DNA of 64,000 nt from Nostoc edaphicum CCNP1411 (GTDB lineage: Bacteria; Cyanobacteriota; Cyanobacteriia; Cyanobacteriales; Nostocaceae): NCBI RefSeq assembly GCF_014023275.1, contig NZ_CP054698.1, positions 1,922,001 through 1,986,000 of the forward strand, given 5' to 3'. Below the pieces are notes generated by a model that was not told where the DNA came from, made no database searches, and worked only from the letters and a program-made list of their open reading frames with translations. This document shows, piece by piece, positions 16,975 through 26,368 of this stretch. The first letter of the stretch is position 1, and every line of letters begins with the position of its first letter. The translations under genes and the position numbers were made by a program.

Positions 16975-18579
16975 ATGAGCTACTGCTTAAATCCTACCTG
17001 TCCCAATCCAGAAAATTTGGCATATAGCCAAAGGTGTCAGTCTTGTGGCTCGCAACTACTGTTGCGCGATCGCTACCAGGTGATCAAACCATTAGGTCAG
17101 GGTGGCTTTGGAGCAACCTTCTTAGCCAATGATCAAGGCCTACCAGGAGAACCGAGTTGCGTAATCAAACAATTACGCCCATCAGGAAGCGCCCCACACG
17201 TTTTACAGATGGCCAGAGAACTCTTTGAGCGAGAAGCCAAAACTCTAGGTAAGATTGGCAATCATCCCCAAGTACCAAGATTGTTAGATTATTTTGAAGA
17301 TCATGAGCAATTCTACTTAGTTCAAGAATACATCAGTGGTGATACCTTGCAGGAGGAGGTCAAACTTAACGGCATCTTGAGCGAAACTGGAGTCAAACAA
17401 TTTTTGAGCGAAGTTTTGCCACTTCTCCAATACATCCACGAGCAAAAGGTGATTCACCGTGATATCAAGCCAGCCAACTTAATTCGCCGCACTCAAGATG
17501 CCAGAATGGTACTCATTGACTTTGGTGCCGTCAAAAACCAAATCAGTCAAGGTGCGGCAAGTCCATCAGGACAGACAGCATTAACTGCTTATGCCATTGG
17601 TACTCCTGGTTTTGCACCTCCAGAGCAAATGGCTATGCGTCCAGTCTACGCCAGTGACATTTATGCACTGGGGGTGACATGCATTTATTTACTGACTAGC
17701 AAAACTCCTAAAGATTTAGATTACAATCCCAACACTGGCGAGATGATGTGGGAGCAGCTTGTGCAAGTGAGTGACCACTTGAGCAATGTCTTGCGAAAAA
17801 TGTTAGACGTGTCTGTACGTAGTCGCTATCAGTCAGCGGCAGAAGTTCTCAGAGCCTTGGAAATAGAACCCTATTTAGATAGTTTAGCCAAGGGTTTACT
17901 GATTAAATCTGATAATAGTTCTAAAGAGCGAACACACAGCTACCTGGAAAATTCTGCTGTTTTATCTAATCACCCTTCTACTGGTGTTAGCAATACAGGA
18001 GTAGCGCAGGTAGCGGCAGCAATTCGCGCTAGACGAGCCAAGGCAGCAGAAGCGGGTGGATTGCACCAGGGTTCTGGAATGGTCAAATCAACCACTTTAG
18101 CTAACAGCAACAGTAATGGTTCACAAGTTCAAAATTCTAGAGTTGAGCGGAAGTTAGATACTCAAAGTTTATTAACAGCCTATCTGAAGGGAAGACGGGA
18201 TTTTGCCCTACACAATTTAAATTTGCTGAATCTGCAAGGGGCTGACTTATCCCAAACAAATTTCCATTCTGCTCAATTGCAAAAAACCAATCTTCAGGGA
18301 GCTAATCTTCACAATAGTGACTTTGGCAGAGCCAGTCTCACTCGAGCAAATCTTAAAGATGCTAATTTGACCAAAGCATACTTTAACCATGCTGATTTAG
18401 AAGGAGCAGACCTGCGAGGTGCAGACCTCAGCAATGCTTATCTTAGCAATGCTAACCTCCGAGGAGCTAATTTGTGTGGTGCTAATCTCACCAGTGCCAA
18501 AATTTCTGATGAGCAGCTAGCACTAGCAAAAACAAATTGGATGACTGTGCGCCCCAATGGAAAACGAGGTTTATTGTAA
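16975..18579 (+). CDS. Ser/Thr protein kinase with pentapeptide repeats (SpkB-like)
   Basis: 534 residues in three parts. A zinc-ribbon-like four-cysteine N-terminus (CLNPTCPNPENL...CQSCGS) comes first. The Hanks-type kinase domain (about 33-300) has GQGGFGATF, the catalytic loop VIHRDIKPANLIRR and the DFG segment VLIDFGAVKNQ. A C-terminal run of pentapeptide repeats (about 405-505, A(D/N)LxxA) follows. This order matches SpkB of Synechocystis, linked there to stress responses and motility. Start ATG 16975 is supported by GAG-rich sequence just upstream. The neighbour at 18681 is a second kinase in convergent orientation. Confidence 0.9.
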   Translation: MSYCLNPTCPNPENLAYSQRCQSCGSQLLLRDRYQVIKPLGQGGFGATFLANDQGLPGEPSCVIKQLRPSGSAPHVLQMARELFEREAKTLGKIGNHPQVPRLLDYFEDHEQFYLVQEYISGDTLQEEVKLNGILSETGVKQFLSEVLPLLQYIHEQKVIHRDIKPANLIRRTQDARMVLIDFGAVKNQISQGAASPSGQTALTAYAIGTPGFAPPEQMAMRPVYASDIYALGVTCIYLLTSKTPKDLDYNPNTGEMMWEQLVQVSDHLSNVLRKMLDVSVRSRYQSAAEVLRALEIEPYLDSLAKGLLIKSDNSSKERTHSYLENSAVLSNHPSTGVSNTGVAQVAAAIRARRAKAAEAGGLHQGSGMVKSTTLANSNSNGSQVQNSRVERKLDTQSLLTAYLKGRRDFALHNLNLLNLQGADLSQTNFHSAQLQKTNLQGANLHNSDFGRASLTRANLKDANLTKAYFNHADLEGADLRGADLSNAYLSNANLRGANLCGANLTSAKISDEQLALAKTNWMTVRPNGKRGLL

Positions 18580-18680
18580 TTTGAAAGTATGAAGAGTGCT
18601 GAGTTACGTTAGCGGGAGCGGGGCTAATACCCGCATACATCATTGCTGAGTACTCTTTCTTCACTTAGCACTCGTAACTG

Positions 18681-20609
18681 TTAAAAACCACTTTGAGGAG
18701 TTTCTGTAGCATTAGGACTCTCTGTAGTGGCAGGTTGGTTAGGATCAGGAAGTTTTTGTTCGGTACTCTTCTGATTACCTTGATTTTCTACTTTCGGTAG
18801 TGCCTGTTTTGCTAGATTTTCGGCCGCTTGTTTAAATAATGGTTCTATTTTGTTTCGCCAATATTGAGTATTAGGCAATTTTTCTGGATGGTTTCTATAA
18901 TCTAAAACTTTATCCCATTTACCATCATCTATTGCTTTGTTGATCTCATTAGATAACGCCTCGGCTTTCGCCCAATCTTCCTGCCACTGGGCAATCATTT
19001 TGCCTGTCTCTTGGATACCAGAAGCAGCATTTGCCGGAATCGATCTTAAAAGTGCGATCGCTCCCACTATATCTCCTGATTCGTACTTCTTTCTGGCTTG
19101 TTCTATAATATTGGCACTGTTATCACTAGGCTGCGATCGTTCTGATTTCCCACCATCATCAGTTGACCCTTTTGGCTTTTCTGGTAATGGAGTTACTACA
19201 TTTCTCGATTTTGGTTTTGCCTTGGGAATTGTTCGAGTCGCAATCAGGGTACTATCATCTACAATCTTAGTTGCAATGCCCTTGTCGCGTAGGCAAGAAC
19301 CCCATTCTTGATTATTGGTGATCACCTCCGAGTGTGCCCAAGCCAAACGACCAGATTTAAGTTTAACTTCTATCCAACCTCGTCTTGTCCGCTTGCCAGT
19401 CACCTCGAAATTGGTGTTATCAGCAACTGTTTGCAAAACATTATCAGAATTTATCGAACTAGGTTCAGAACGAATATTAGAATTTCCGACGACAACAGCC
19501 GAGCATTTGTTTGCTAAGGCGGTATCCTTACCTGTAAGATTTAAAGCTAAATTTTTTACATTTGGATATACATTTGCTACCAAGGCAGCCGCACCACCCG
19601 CTAATAATATGCCAATTAATATCGGCCAGGGGTCGGATTTACTAGAGTCTTTACGCGCAGGTTTCGCGGGGACAGGATTTGCTGGTGCAACTGCAACAGT
19701 TTGCAGCCGAGATACTTGAGGCTGAGATTTGCCTGCTTGGTAACTAGAATTTTTGGCGGCTTCTTGAGGTGTGGAAAGTGTAGGTACAGGATTAATCGCA
19801 TCTTTACAGGCTTGCAGTGCTTCTGTAGCGTTTTGGTAGCGGTCTTTGAAGTGATAACGCACCATCTTGGATAACACTGCCGCCAGTCGATGGTTTACGG
19901 TTACTGAATGACGCCAGATGATTTCCCCCGTTTCTGGGTCTTCTTGCAATTCTGTTGGCTGTAATCCTGTTAGTGCTTGAATGGCAATGATGCCAAGGGA
20001 ATAGATGTCGCTGTTGGGACGGGGTTTACCTTGCCCTTGTTCTGTGGGCATATAGCCAGGAGTACCGATAACGACTGTGGCAGAGGGTTGTCCGCCCACT
20101 GTTACCATCTGTGTACGCAGTTGCTTTACTGCTCCAAAATCAACTAAAACGAACTTATTATCTGAGGCGCGACGGATAATATTATCCGGTTTGATATCGC
20201 GGTGAATCACGCCTTGGCGATGGACAAATTCGAGAATTTCCAGAACTTCCTGCAACAGTTGAATCACTTGGCTTTCATTCCAGCGCTTACCAGGTATAAG
20301 TTCCTCAGCTAGGGTATGTCCTTCAATATATTCTTGTACTAAATAGAATTCTTGGTTTTCGTCAAAATATGCTAGTAGCCTGGGTATTTGGTCATGGTTC
20401 CCTAGTTTTTCTAAGGTTTCGGCTTCGCTGTTGAACAGGCGTTTAGCAGTATCAAAAACTCTGGGGTCAGTTCCGGGTTTGAGGTGCTTGACAACGCAAA
20501 TAGGGTTGCCGGGCCGCCGAGTATCTTGGGCAATGTATGTTTGACCAAATCCTCCCATCGCGAGGACTCGAATTACTTGGTAACGATGGTCTAGTAGCTT
20601 GCCTATCAT
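18681..20609 (-). CDS. Membrane-anchored Ser/Thr protein kinase with SH3b domain
   Basis: 642 residues. Kinase domain 10-265: MGGFGQTYIA, VVKHLKPG with the Lys, VIHRDIKPDNIIRR and VLVDFGAVKQL. A basic linker leads to one membrane helix at about 333-355 (PILIGILLAGGAAALVANVY). The outside part holds an SH3b module (NIRSEPSSINSDNVL ... GWIEVKLKSGRLAWAHSEVI), then a charged, Pro/Ser-rich and helical tail ending near residue 642. The architecture suggests a kinase that senses the periplasm or cell wall (inference). Convergent with the SpkB-like gene. Confidence 0.9.
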   Translation of the reverse strand: MIGKLLDHRYQVIRVLAMGGFGQTYIAQDTRRPGNPICVVKHLKPGTDPRVFDTAKRLFNSEAETLEKLGNHDQIPRLLAYFDENQEFYLVQEYIEGHTLAEELIPGKRWNESQVIQLLQEVLEILEFVHRQGVIHRDIKPDNIIRRASDNKFVLVDFGAVKQLRTQMVTVGGQPSATVVIGTPGYMPTEQGQGKPRPNSDIYSLGIIAIQALTGLQPTELQEDPETGEIIWRHSVTVNHRLAAVLSKMVRYHFKDRYQNATEALQACKDAINPVPTLSTPQEAAKNSSYQAGKSQPQVSRLQTVAVAPANPVPAKPARKDSSKSDPWPILIGILLAGGAAALVANVYPNVKNLALNLTGKDTALANKCSAVVVGNSNIRSEPSSINSDNVLQTVADNTNFEVTGKRTRRGWIEVKLKSGRLAWAHSEVITNNQEWGSCLRDKGIATKIVDDSTLIATRTIPKAKPKSRNVVTPLPEKPKGSTDDGGKSERSQPSDNSANIIEQARKKYESGDIVGAIALLRSIPANAASGIQETGKMIAQWQEDWAKAEALSNEINKAIDDGKWDKVLDYRNHPEKLPNTQYWRNKIEPLFKQAAENLAKQALPKVENQGNQKSTEQKLPDPNQPATTESPNATETPQSGF

Positions 20610-20772
20610 ATTCCCTCCCCAGAGTTATTACCTAATTTTCCAGCTGGTAATAAATATCTCCAAATTTTCTTCAATGAAATCCGCTATCTTGAGAAAAGAT
20701 TTAGATTAAAAACGCAGCTTTTTAATAAACGCAGACTGTTTATTTTTCTTTTAGTGCCCCTGTTTATTACCA

Positions 20773-21261
20773 ATGCCACCTAAAATAACAAATCCAGTTG
20801 CATGGCAGCAGGCTGAAATCCTCATGCAACCTGCTTTCATTCGCGTTATCGACAACATCCGCAAGCTGCTTGATGAATCTCCCTGGACGGGAACTTACCA
20901 TGATGTCCTGATTTGGCCGCCTAGCACCACTGATGAAATCAAAGCATTGGTGACTGAACTGTTGCAAGCAATGGAAACTGCAACGCCCCAAGAAGCAGAT
21001 GAAATCAGAAAGACTCTGACTCGTCTGCCGATGCCCCATCCAGGATATCATCTACGTTTGCAGCGTCAACAGCAAGAAGCAAGTATCGATTTGTGGGAAC
21101 TGTGTTATCAGGTGTGTTTTTTTGAATACACCCCACAGAAGGAATCTGCTGATATTGATACTAGTTTAATTGATGAACTTGGTGAAGTGGATTGGTTGCG
21201 TTTGGATGCTAAGTCAAAAGAGTTAGTTGAACAGGCGTTTGCTAAATTGCCAGAAGGGTAA
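20773..21261 (+). CDS. Conserved cyanobacterial hypothetical protein
   Basis: 162 residues, soluble, mostly helical by composition, with no cysteine-rich or catalytic motif. It begins MPPKITNPVAWQQAEILMQ and has a central RLPMPHPGYHLRLQRQQQEA segment and an acidic C-terminal third. The function is not recognised. It is divergent from the SH3b kinase, whose start lies 163 bp away. Codon use and base composition look like the neighbours, so it is taken as a real gene. Confidence 0.65.
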   Translation: MPPKITNPVAWQQAEILMQPAFIRVIDNIRKLLDESPWTGTYHDVLIWPPSTTDEIKALVTELLQAMETATPQEADEIRKTLTRLPMPHPGYHLRLQRQQQEASIDLWELCYQVCFFEYTPQKESADIDTSLIDELGEVDWLRLDAKSKELVEQAFAKLPEG

Positions 21262-21370
21262 TAAATATAAATGCCTCAGAATGAATTCTGGGGCTATACG
21301 AACAAAGCCCACCTGCGTGGGCTAATCAGGTAAGGTGATGCCTAAGTTGGGCTGCGCCTACGCTTTTTCT

Positions 21371-21631
21371 TCAAGCAGCAAAATCTTCACTCATGCGGAT
21401 GTAGTCAATTGAGTTGTTAGATTCTGACTGTGTTTTCAATTTGGCGATAAATTCTTCTATCCCTGGTATTGCTAATTGATGGAATGTGATTTGATTATCT
21501 GGACTTTTAACCGAAATATCTGTAATAGCTTGTAGAGTCATCTTGGTTGTTTCTGAGACAGTTTTTTTTTGGATAAGAAATTGCTCAATTCCTGGTATTT
21601 CTAATTGGACAAATCTAGAATCATTTTCCAT
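21371..21631 (-). CDS. Small hypothetical protein with internal duplication
   Basis: 86 residues from ATG 21631 (TTG 21643 would add four). Two copies of a motif are visible: VQLEIPGIEQFLIQKKTVSET and HQLAIPGIEEFIAKLKTQSES, about 38 residues apart. Both have the form L-x-IPGIE-x-F. This suggests a duplicated short binding segment. No family is recognised. The divergent neighbour at 21768 is a helix-turn-helix protein, 137 bp away. Confidence 0.5.
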   Translation of the reverse strand: MENDSRFVQLEIPGIEQFLIQKKTVSETTKMTLQAITDISVKSPDNQITFHQLAIPGIEEFIAKLKTQSESNNSIDYIRMSEDFAA

Positions 21632-21767
21632 TGGTTCACTCAAACGCTTCTGTGTATATGATGCTCATTACGCAGATACGCAAAGCAATGGACACCCATA
21701 AAGCAAATCTGAATACGCGCAATACGCAAAGTACGCAGATTAAAGAAAATGCGGTATTCTGAAAAGT

Positions 21768-22784
21768 ATGAATAGTCCGCAGTTTAATGAAGCTCTGGAA
21801 AAGCTAAGGAAAGCATCTCGCAAAGTAGAGGTGTTGAAATTGTTGCTGGCTGGATACACTAATGATGAGATTGCTCAGTCTAGGGGACGTGCAGAAGGAA
21901 CTGTACGCAAGCAAATCTCAAATGTATATAAGGATTTTGGTATTAAAAGCGAATTTCCAGGCGATCGCCCTTTAAGAGACAAGTTAAAGGATTTATTTCT
22001 CAAGTACAAACCTGAGTGGGTAAGTAATTGCTCTCTTGCTATTACCAATGAAGCTAGCAACCAACCGCAAAAGATAAACTATGATGGCGTGACTTCTTTA
22101 GCTTTGTCAGATGACGAAATTGTAGAAGAGTCTGGAGAGGAATTGATGTTTTTGGCTATCAATATACTTGAGGCGCTCGGATTTGAGCAAAAGTTTAAGA
22201 TGAGCAAGACATCGCAAGATGTAGGCTATCGACTTAAAAATCTTGAAAATGGAAGTAATCCTTATCAACTAATTTTATCAAAACAGAAAGAGAATTTATC
22301 TATTTCTATACCCTTAGATATTTTAGAACCACATTTACTCAATCTGAAGTATTGGGAATACACTGATGTCTTAGAAGATATAGACCTTTTTATAAAGGGA
22401 AGGTTTTGGGTATTACCTAGTAAAAAAGATATTTTTTTAGAATCACTCCATCTTAATTATTGGCAAATCTTGCAAGTTGAAGGTAAAACAGTGGGCGATT
22501 GTTGCATAAATACACGACGTTATAAGAAAGATCCTCCAATTGATGTAATATCCTTCGCTATGAATGCTTATAAAGAATACGAGCGCAGATACATTGCTAT
22601 CTCCAGCATCACCTTAGAGGAATTTAACCCCGAAACTTTGAGTGATGCTAACGCTTACTTAGTAGTTAATTCCGATGAGCGTTTTGATGAGAAGTGGAAT
22701 ATGTGGAAGGTATCCATTAATTTAAAGGAAGCCCTGCAAGACTTTCTTAGTTATTTTGGAAAAATTTTAATGGATAAACATTAA
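21768..22784 (+). CDS. Helix-turn-helix protein of unknown function
   Basis: 338 residues. The first 85 residues contain a LuxR-type helix-turn-helix (VLKLLLAGYTNDEIAQSRG / AEGTVRKQISNVYKDFGI), of the sort found at the start of cyanobacterial conflict-type and NTPase proteins. The rest is a single unknown domain (about 115-335) without membrane segments; ISIPLDILEPHLLNLKYWEY and KTVGDCCINTRR are its most distinctive stretches. No ATPase or protease motif is present. It may sense something through the C-terminal domain and bind DNA through the N-terminal domain (inference). Confidence 0.6.
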   Translation: MNSPQFNEALEKLRKASRKVEVLKLLLAGYTNDEIAQSRGRAEGTVRKQISNVYKDFGIKSEFPGDRPLRDKLKDLFLKYKPEWVSNCSLAITNEASNQPQKINYDGVTSLALSDDEIVEESGEELMFLAINILEALGFEQKFKMSKTSQDVGYRLKNLENGSNPYQLILSKQKENLSISIPLDILEPHLLNLKYWEYTDVLEDIDLFIKGRFWVLPSKKDIFLESLHLNYWQILQVEGKTVGDCCINTRRYKKDPPIDVISFAMNAYKEYERRYIAISSITLEEFNPETLSDANAYLVVNSDERFDEKWNMWKVSINLKEALQDFLSYFGKILMDKH

Positions 22785-22850
22785 TATATAAAACGCATTT
22801 TATATACAAAATATTAGGTGAATACGCATTATTTCTGCCCATCCAGCTAT

Positions 22851-23114
22851 ATGAACAAGCCTGAAGAAGAACTAGAACTACACTTAAGACCCCGTGCTAC
22901 AGAAACAGTATCAATAAAGATACCAACAGATACATTGCGATCGCTCGAAAAAGTAGCAGCTAATCGTGACATGACACTTGATGCATTACTCAAGTTTTAC
23001 ATTGGGCAGAGTTTGCGGCAAGATATAGCCTTAGAAAGGGCTATTAAAGAAGGTGAAAATACTGAAACTGTCAGCCGCGAAGCTATTTTCAAAATTTTGG
23101 ACAGTAAAGGATAA
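22851..23114 (+). CDS. CopG/BrnA-like antitoxin
   Basis: 87 residues from MNKPEEELELHLRPRA. The segment ETVSIKIPTDTLRSLEKVAAN followed by RDMTLDALLKFYIGQSL has a ribbon-helix-helix appearance, typical of CopG/BrnA antitoxins. A GTG at 22818 would add 11 residues. No toxin follows on this strand; the nearest is the HicAB module on the opposite strand. It could be a solitary regulator. Confidence 0.55.
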   Translation: MNKPEEELELHLRPRATETVSIKIPTDTLRSLEKVAANRDMTLDALLKFYIGQSLRQDIALERAIKEGENTETVSREAIFKILDSKG

Positions 23115-23182
23115 ATAGAGAGTTCATAAAAAGCTTTGAAGCGATCGCTTTAAGCATAACCCCTTTCACTTCTACGCCTACC

Positions 23183-23404
23183 TTACAAACCCTCAAACTC
23201 TTCTACACTTATCCCAGCTTGTCGTAAAATACTGCCCAGCGTACCAATAGTAATTTCTCGATGACGAGGCACAATCGCAGTACGGGTTCCTTCATCGGTA
23301 GATTTGGCAAACTTTACGTGACTACCCTTTTGGCTAACTTCCCCAAAGCCTGCTGCCTCTAATCTACGCTTAACTTCACGATAAGGTAATGGTTTAAGCG
23401 GCAC
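23183..23404 (-). CDS. hicA: HicA toxin (mRNA interferase)
   Basis: 73 residues, double-stranded-RNA-binding-like fold: PLPYREVKRRLEAAGFGEVS, then QKGSHVKFAKS with the catalytic His, then a C-terminal ITIGTLGSILRQAGIS. HicA cleaves mRNA when not bound by HicB. The gene overlaps the end of hicB by 11 bp on the minus strand, so the order is hicB then hicA. Confidence 0.93.
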   Translation of the reverse strand: MPLKPLPYREVKRRLEAAGFGEVSQKGSHVKFAKSTDEGTRTAIVPRHREITIGTLGSILRQAGISVEEFEGL

Positions 23405-23600
23405 CTATTTCTACCTGAAGTGTCTTAATTTGAGGAATAATAGTAGCTACTGGTGGTTCAAAATACAGTGACAAAGCTTCTTCAAGATTAGCTAATGCCT
23501 CAGTTTCAGTCTCGCCCTGGCTAGCAATATCAATCTCCAAGCACTGTGCTACAAACCAGTTACTTTCCTGCCATATACTTGCAGTAAAAGTTCGCTTCAT
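23394..23600 (-). CDS. hicB: HicB antitoxin
   Basis: 68 residues with the HicB N-terminal partial RNase H-like fold: FTASIWQESNWFVAQCLEID, IASQGETETEALANLEEALSLYF. It is a short HicB without a DNA-binding tail. It lies upstream of and overlaps hicA, forming one translationally coupled unit; the toxin is presumably held inactive by this protein. Confidence 0.9.
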   Translation of the reverse strand: MKRTFTASIWQESNWFVAQCLEIDIASQGETETEALANLEEALSLYFEPPVATIIPQIKTLQVEIGAA

Positions 23601-23736
23601 AAGTTTTTATTGTTCGGCACTTTCTTTTGATTTGATTATACGTCAGAAGAAAACCAGAGGTAGATTGAAGCCGCAAACGCTTATTTGCTAAGATTTCCAG
23701 TGCGACAACATTGAAACAGGGCAACTTCTCATCACC

Positions 23737-24732
23737 ATGCCAACATCTACACTTGACGAGAAAGACGCAGCAGCTATCGAAGCCGCCAGAGTTGGGGTTG
23801 CAGTATGCGATCGCACCGCCTGGGGACGCATCAAGGTATCTGGCGACGATCGCCTCAATTTTTTACATAACCAAAGTACTAACAATTTCCAAATACTCAA
23901 GCCTGGACAAGGTTGCGATACGGTTTTTGTCACTTCCACAGCCAGAACAATTGATTTAGCAACCGCCTATGTTCGAGAAGATGCGGTAATCTTGCTGGTT
24001 TCACCCAACCGCCGCCAATATCTCATGGAATGGCTGGATAAATATATTTTCTATGCCGACAAGGTGGAATTATCTGATATCACAGAATACACCAACACCT
24101 TCAGCCTGATTGGCCCAGGAAGCGACGCTGTTTTAGAAAAGTTAGGTATTGGCGAACTCATCGGTCAACCTTACGGTAGTCATCAAGTATACACGATCGC
24201 TCCGGCTGAAGGAGTGCGGATTGCTGTGGGTAGCGGGTTAGCTGCTCCCGGATACACCTTCACTTTCCCATATACTGATAAATCAACGGTGTGGAACAAA
24301 TTGTTAGAAGCTGGGGCGGTAGAAATGAGCGATCGCGCCTGGAATGCTTTGCGAATCTTACAAGGTCGCCCCGCCCCAGATGCGGAACTCACAGATGACT
24401 ACAATCCGCTGGAAGTTGGTTTGTGGCAAACAATTTCTTTTAATAAAGGTTGCTATATTGGGCAAGAAACCATCGCCCGATTAAATACATATAAAGGTGT
24501 AAAGCAACACTTGCTTGGCATTCGTCTCAGTGCTCCTGCGGAAATTGGAAGTGCGATCGCAGTTGGAGATGAAAAGGTTGGCAAACTTACCAGTTATACA
24601 GAAACCGCTGATGGTTACTTTGGACTAGGTTATATTCGCACCAAAGCTGGTGGCGTAGGCTTAAAAGTCCAAGTGGGAGAAACTGAGGGTGAAGTAGTAG
24701 AAATCCCGTTTGTTTCTCACGAATACCCGTAA
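23737..24732 (+). CDS. ygfZ: YgfZ/GcvT-like folate-binding protein
   Basis: 331 residues. The tetrahydrofolate-binding GcvT fold is indicated by RIKVSGDDRLNFLHNQSTN near the N-terminus, and the signature KGCYIGQETIAR (KGCYxGQE) near residue 235 identifies the YgfZ/CAF17 subgroup. These proteins assist assembly or repair of Fe-S clusters, such as that of MiaB. The C-terminal barrel (GDEKVGKLTSY, GYIRTKAG) is complete. Monocistronic by position; hicBA diverges upstream. Confidence 0.9.
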   Translation: MPTSTLDEKDAAAIEAARVGVAVCDRTAWGRIKVSGDDRLNFLHNQSTNNFQILKPGQGCDTVFVTSTARTIDLATAYVREDAVILLVSPNRRQYLMEWLDKYIFYADKVELSDITEYTNTFSLIGPGSDAVLEKLGIGELIGQPYGSHQVYTIAPAEGVRIAVGSGLAAPGYTFTFPYTDKSTVWNKLLEAGAVEMSDRAWNALRILQGRPAPDAELTDDYNPLEVGLWQTISFNKGCYIGQETIARLNTYKGVKQHLLGIRLSAPAEIGSAIAVGDEKVGKLTSYTETADGYFGLGYIRTKAGGVGLKVQVGETEGEVVEIPFVSHEYP

Positions 24733-24760
24733 TTTGTATATTCGTAATTAAGAAAGAATA

Positions 24761-24798
24761 GAGATGCGTTAGCGTAGCGTGGTGCGCTAACGCGTCTC
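24761..24798. repeat. GCGTTAGCG hairpin repeat
   Basis: Arms GAGATGCGTTAGCG and CGCTAACGCGTCTC (24761-24774, 24785-24798) pair over 14 positions with a mismatch. Similar GTTAGCGTAGCG pieces recur in other spacers here (e.g. 63280-63340). It lies between convergent genes and may act as a bidirectional terminator. Confidence 0.6.
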
Positions 24799-24842
24799 TA
24801 GTGGTAATTGCTTTTTGGCGTTCCATCTATTGTTATGATTGT

Positions 24843-25811
24843 TCAAATAAAAATATCGTCTTTCTCGTCCCATCTAGTACCTTGACAAAATTCATCTACC
24901 CAAGAAGCTAGACTACGGGCATTAGTGGTTGGTAAATTCACTTTGCTTTTAACGTCTTGTGGTTGAATATGCGGATGTTTGCCGTTGCTTTTAACATCAG
25001 TAGTAATTGATAGCGATCGCACTGGTTTGCCGTTGCTGTTAATCTCGGTGGTAATTGCCAGAAATGCACCTAAAGGAAGTCGCCCAGGTGGCGATGTCTG
25101 ACGACTACGCACTGGTTTACTGTTGCTAGAAACCTCTGTTGCTAATACTAGAGATGGCATAGTTTTGGCTTTACTATTAACCTCAGTGGTCATTGTCAGC
25201 GATGCTCCTGAAGGGAGGCGTTTAAGGGGTGATTGTAGTGGCTGATATTCGCTTATAAAACCCGATGATGGAGTTTTTACTGGAGTATCTGGAGCCGTTT
25301 TAGTAGCAAATGCAACTACCAACTCAGGTTTGCGTGTGCGGACTACCTCAGTAACAGTATTAGCTGTAAATGATGGCACTGGTTCATCGGCGCGTGGCAA
25401 GTTTGAGTCTAGAGTTTCAGCAAAAGAATGAGACGCAATCTTGCTAGCAGTTACAACCGATGACACATCTTTATCTTCAGAATACTTCTGGTATGGCGAC
25501 TCGCTTTCAACTTGGCTTGTAGCCATAGAATGTTCTAATTTTATTAAACGTAACTCTTCATCAGGATTGAAATTAAGACCTAAAGCGATGACTATTTTAT
25601 CTGGATCGTTATTCAGTTCCAGCATAAAAGAAAGTATTTCATCAAACTGGGGTTCCAAAACAGACAGGGTTGCCAAAATAAAACCGGACAAAGGACGCCG
25701 CAGACCATCATAAGTCCCCCAAATTCGCATTTTGACCAGCCAGGAAATATTTTGATCGTAGTAAATCAGCCACTTGTGTTTTAAGGATTGACGCAGCTGT
25801 TGGATATTCAT
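24843..25811 (-). CDS. DUF5331-like cyanobacterial protein
   Basis: 322 residues from MNIQQLRQSLKHKWLIYYDQ. The conserved N-terminal block (about 1-95: SWLVKMRIWGTYDGLRRPLS, FILATLSVLEPQFDEILSFM) looks like the cyanobacterium-specific DUF5331 domain. The remainder is low-complexity, Ser/Thr/Lys-rich, with four loosely repeated TTE(V/I)NS-type segments. The frame is open to 25862, but ATG 25811 begins the conserved block. The role is unknown. Same strand as the ferredoxin-like gene and cysK upstream. Confidence 0.65.
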   Translation of the reverse strand: MNIQQLRQSLKHKWLIYYDQNISWLVKMRIWGTYDGLRRPLSGFILATLSVLEPQFDEILSFMLELNNDPDKIVIALGLNFNPDEELRLIKLEHSMATSQVESESPYQKYSEDKDVSSVVTASKIASHSFAETLDSNLPRADEPVPSFTANTVTEVVRTRKPELVVAFATKTAPDTPVKTPSSGFISEYQPLQSPLKRLPSGASLTMTTEVNSKAKTMPSLVLATEVSSNSKPVRSRQTSPPGRLPLGAFLAITTEINSNGKPVRSLSITTDVKSNGKHPHIQPQDVKSKVNLPTTNARSLASWVDEFCQGTRWDEKDDIFI

Positions 25812-25944
25812 TGGATGCCTCGCTTCAGTCAACAAGATTGCAGACATTGATATTATTAACAAAACAAAATTTAGAAGTCAGTCGCCAGAATGGGCTAAAC
25901 GCCCCGCTACCGCTAACAGAATTGAATTCTGTATTCTTCTTCAA

Positions 25945-26283
25945 TTAGTTTGATTTTTGGGGATGAAATCGATAATAGAGCATCTGTTTGACTCTTTGGC
26001 CACCTAGCAAATGATGTTCTACCAGTAGAGATACTTCATCGGGTTGAACGCCGCTATACCAGACTTCATCGGGTAATATCAGCACCATTGGCCCATTGCC
26101 ACATTGTCCTAAACAGCTGCTAGCCGTTACCGCCACACCAGGGATTGGCAAAGCGGCAAAAGCTGCTAATACCTTGAGGGCACCTTGCTTTTTGCAGGTG
26201 CGATTTTGACAAACCCGTACACATCTAGGAGAAGAGGGTTGATCTATTATCGGGAAGTTTGATGGTTGAGTTATGTTTGTCAT
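25945..26283 (-). CDS. Thioredoxin-like [2Fe-2S] ferredoxin-domain protein
   Basis: 112 residues. Four cysteines of the thioredoxin-like ferredoxin (NuoE-like) pattern are seen in CVRVCQNRTCKKQG and SSCLGQCGNGPMVLIL. The C-terminal segment WYSGVQPDEVSLLVEHHL is typical. Such small proteins bind one [2Fe-2S] cluster; the electron partner is unknown. It lies 80 bp downstream of cysK on the same strand, separated by heptamer repeats, so co-transcription is possible. Confidence 0.85.
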   Translation of the reverse strand: MTNITQPSNFPIIDQPSSPRCVRVCQNRTCKKQGALKVLAAFAALPIPGVAVTASSCLGQCGNGPMVLILPDEVWYSGVQPDEVSLLVEHHLLGGQRVKQMLYYRFHPQKSN

Positions 26284-26368
26284 TTGTCATTTGTCATTTG
26301 TCCTTTGTCATTAGTCATTCGTCAGTTGTCCTTTGCTAATGACTAGTGACTAATGACTAATGACTAAT
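26281..26368. repeat. Heptamer tandem repeats (TTTGTCA / TGACTAA)
   Basis: About four TTTGTCA-like units followed by TGACTAA-like units in opposite sense fill the cysK/ferredoxin spacer. They can pair with each other. This is the typical Nostocales short tandem repeat class. Confidence 0.85.
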
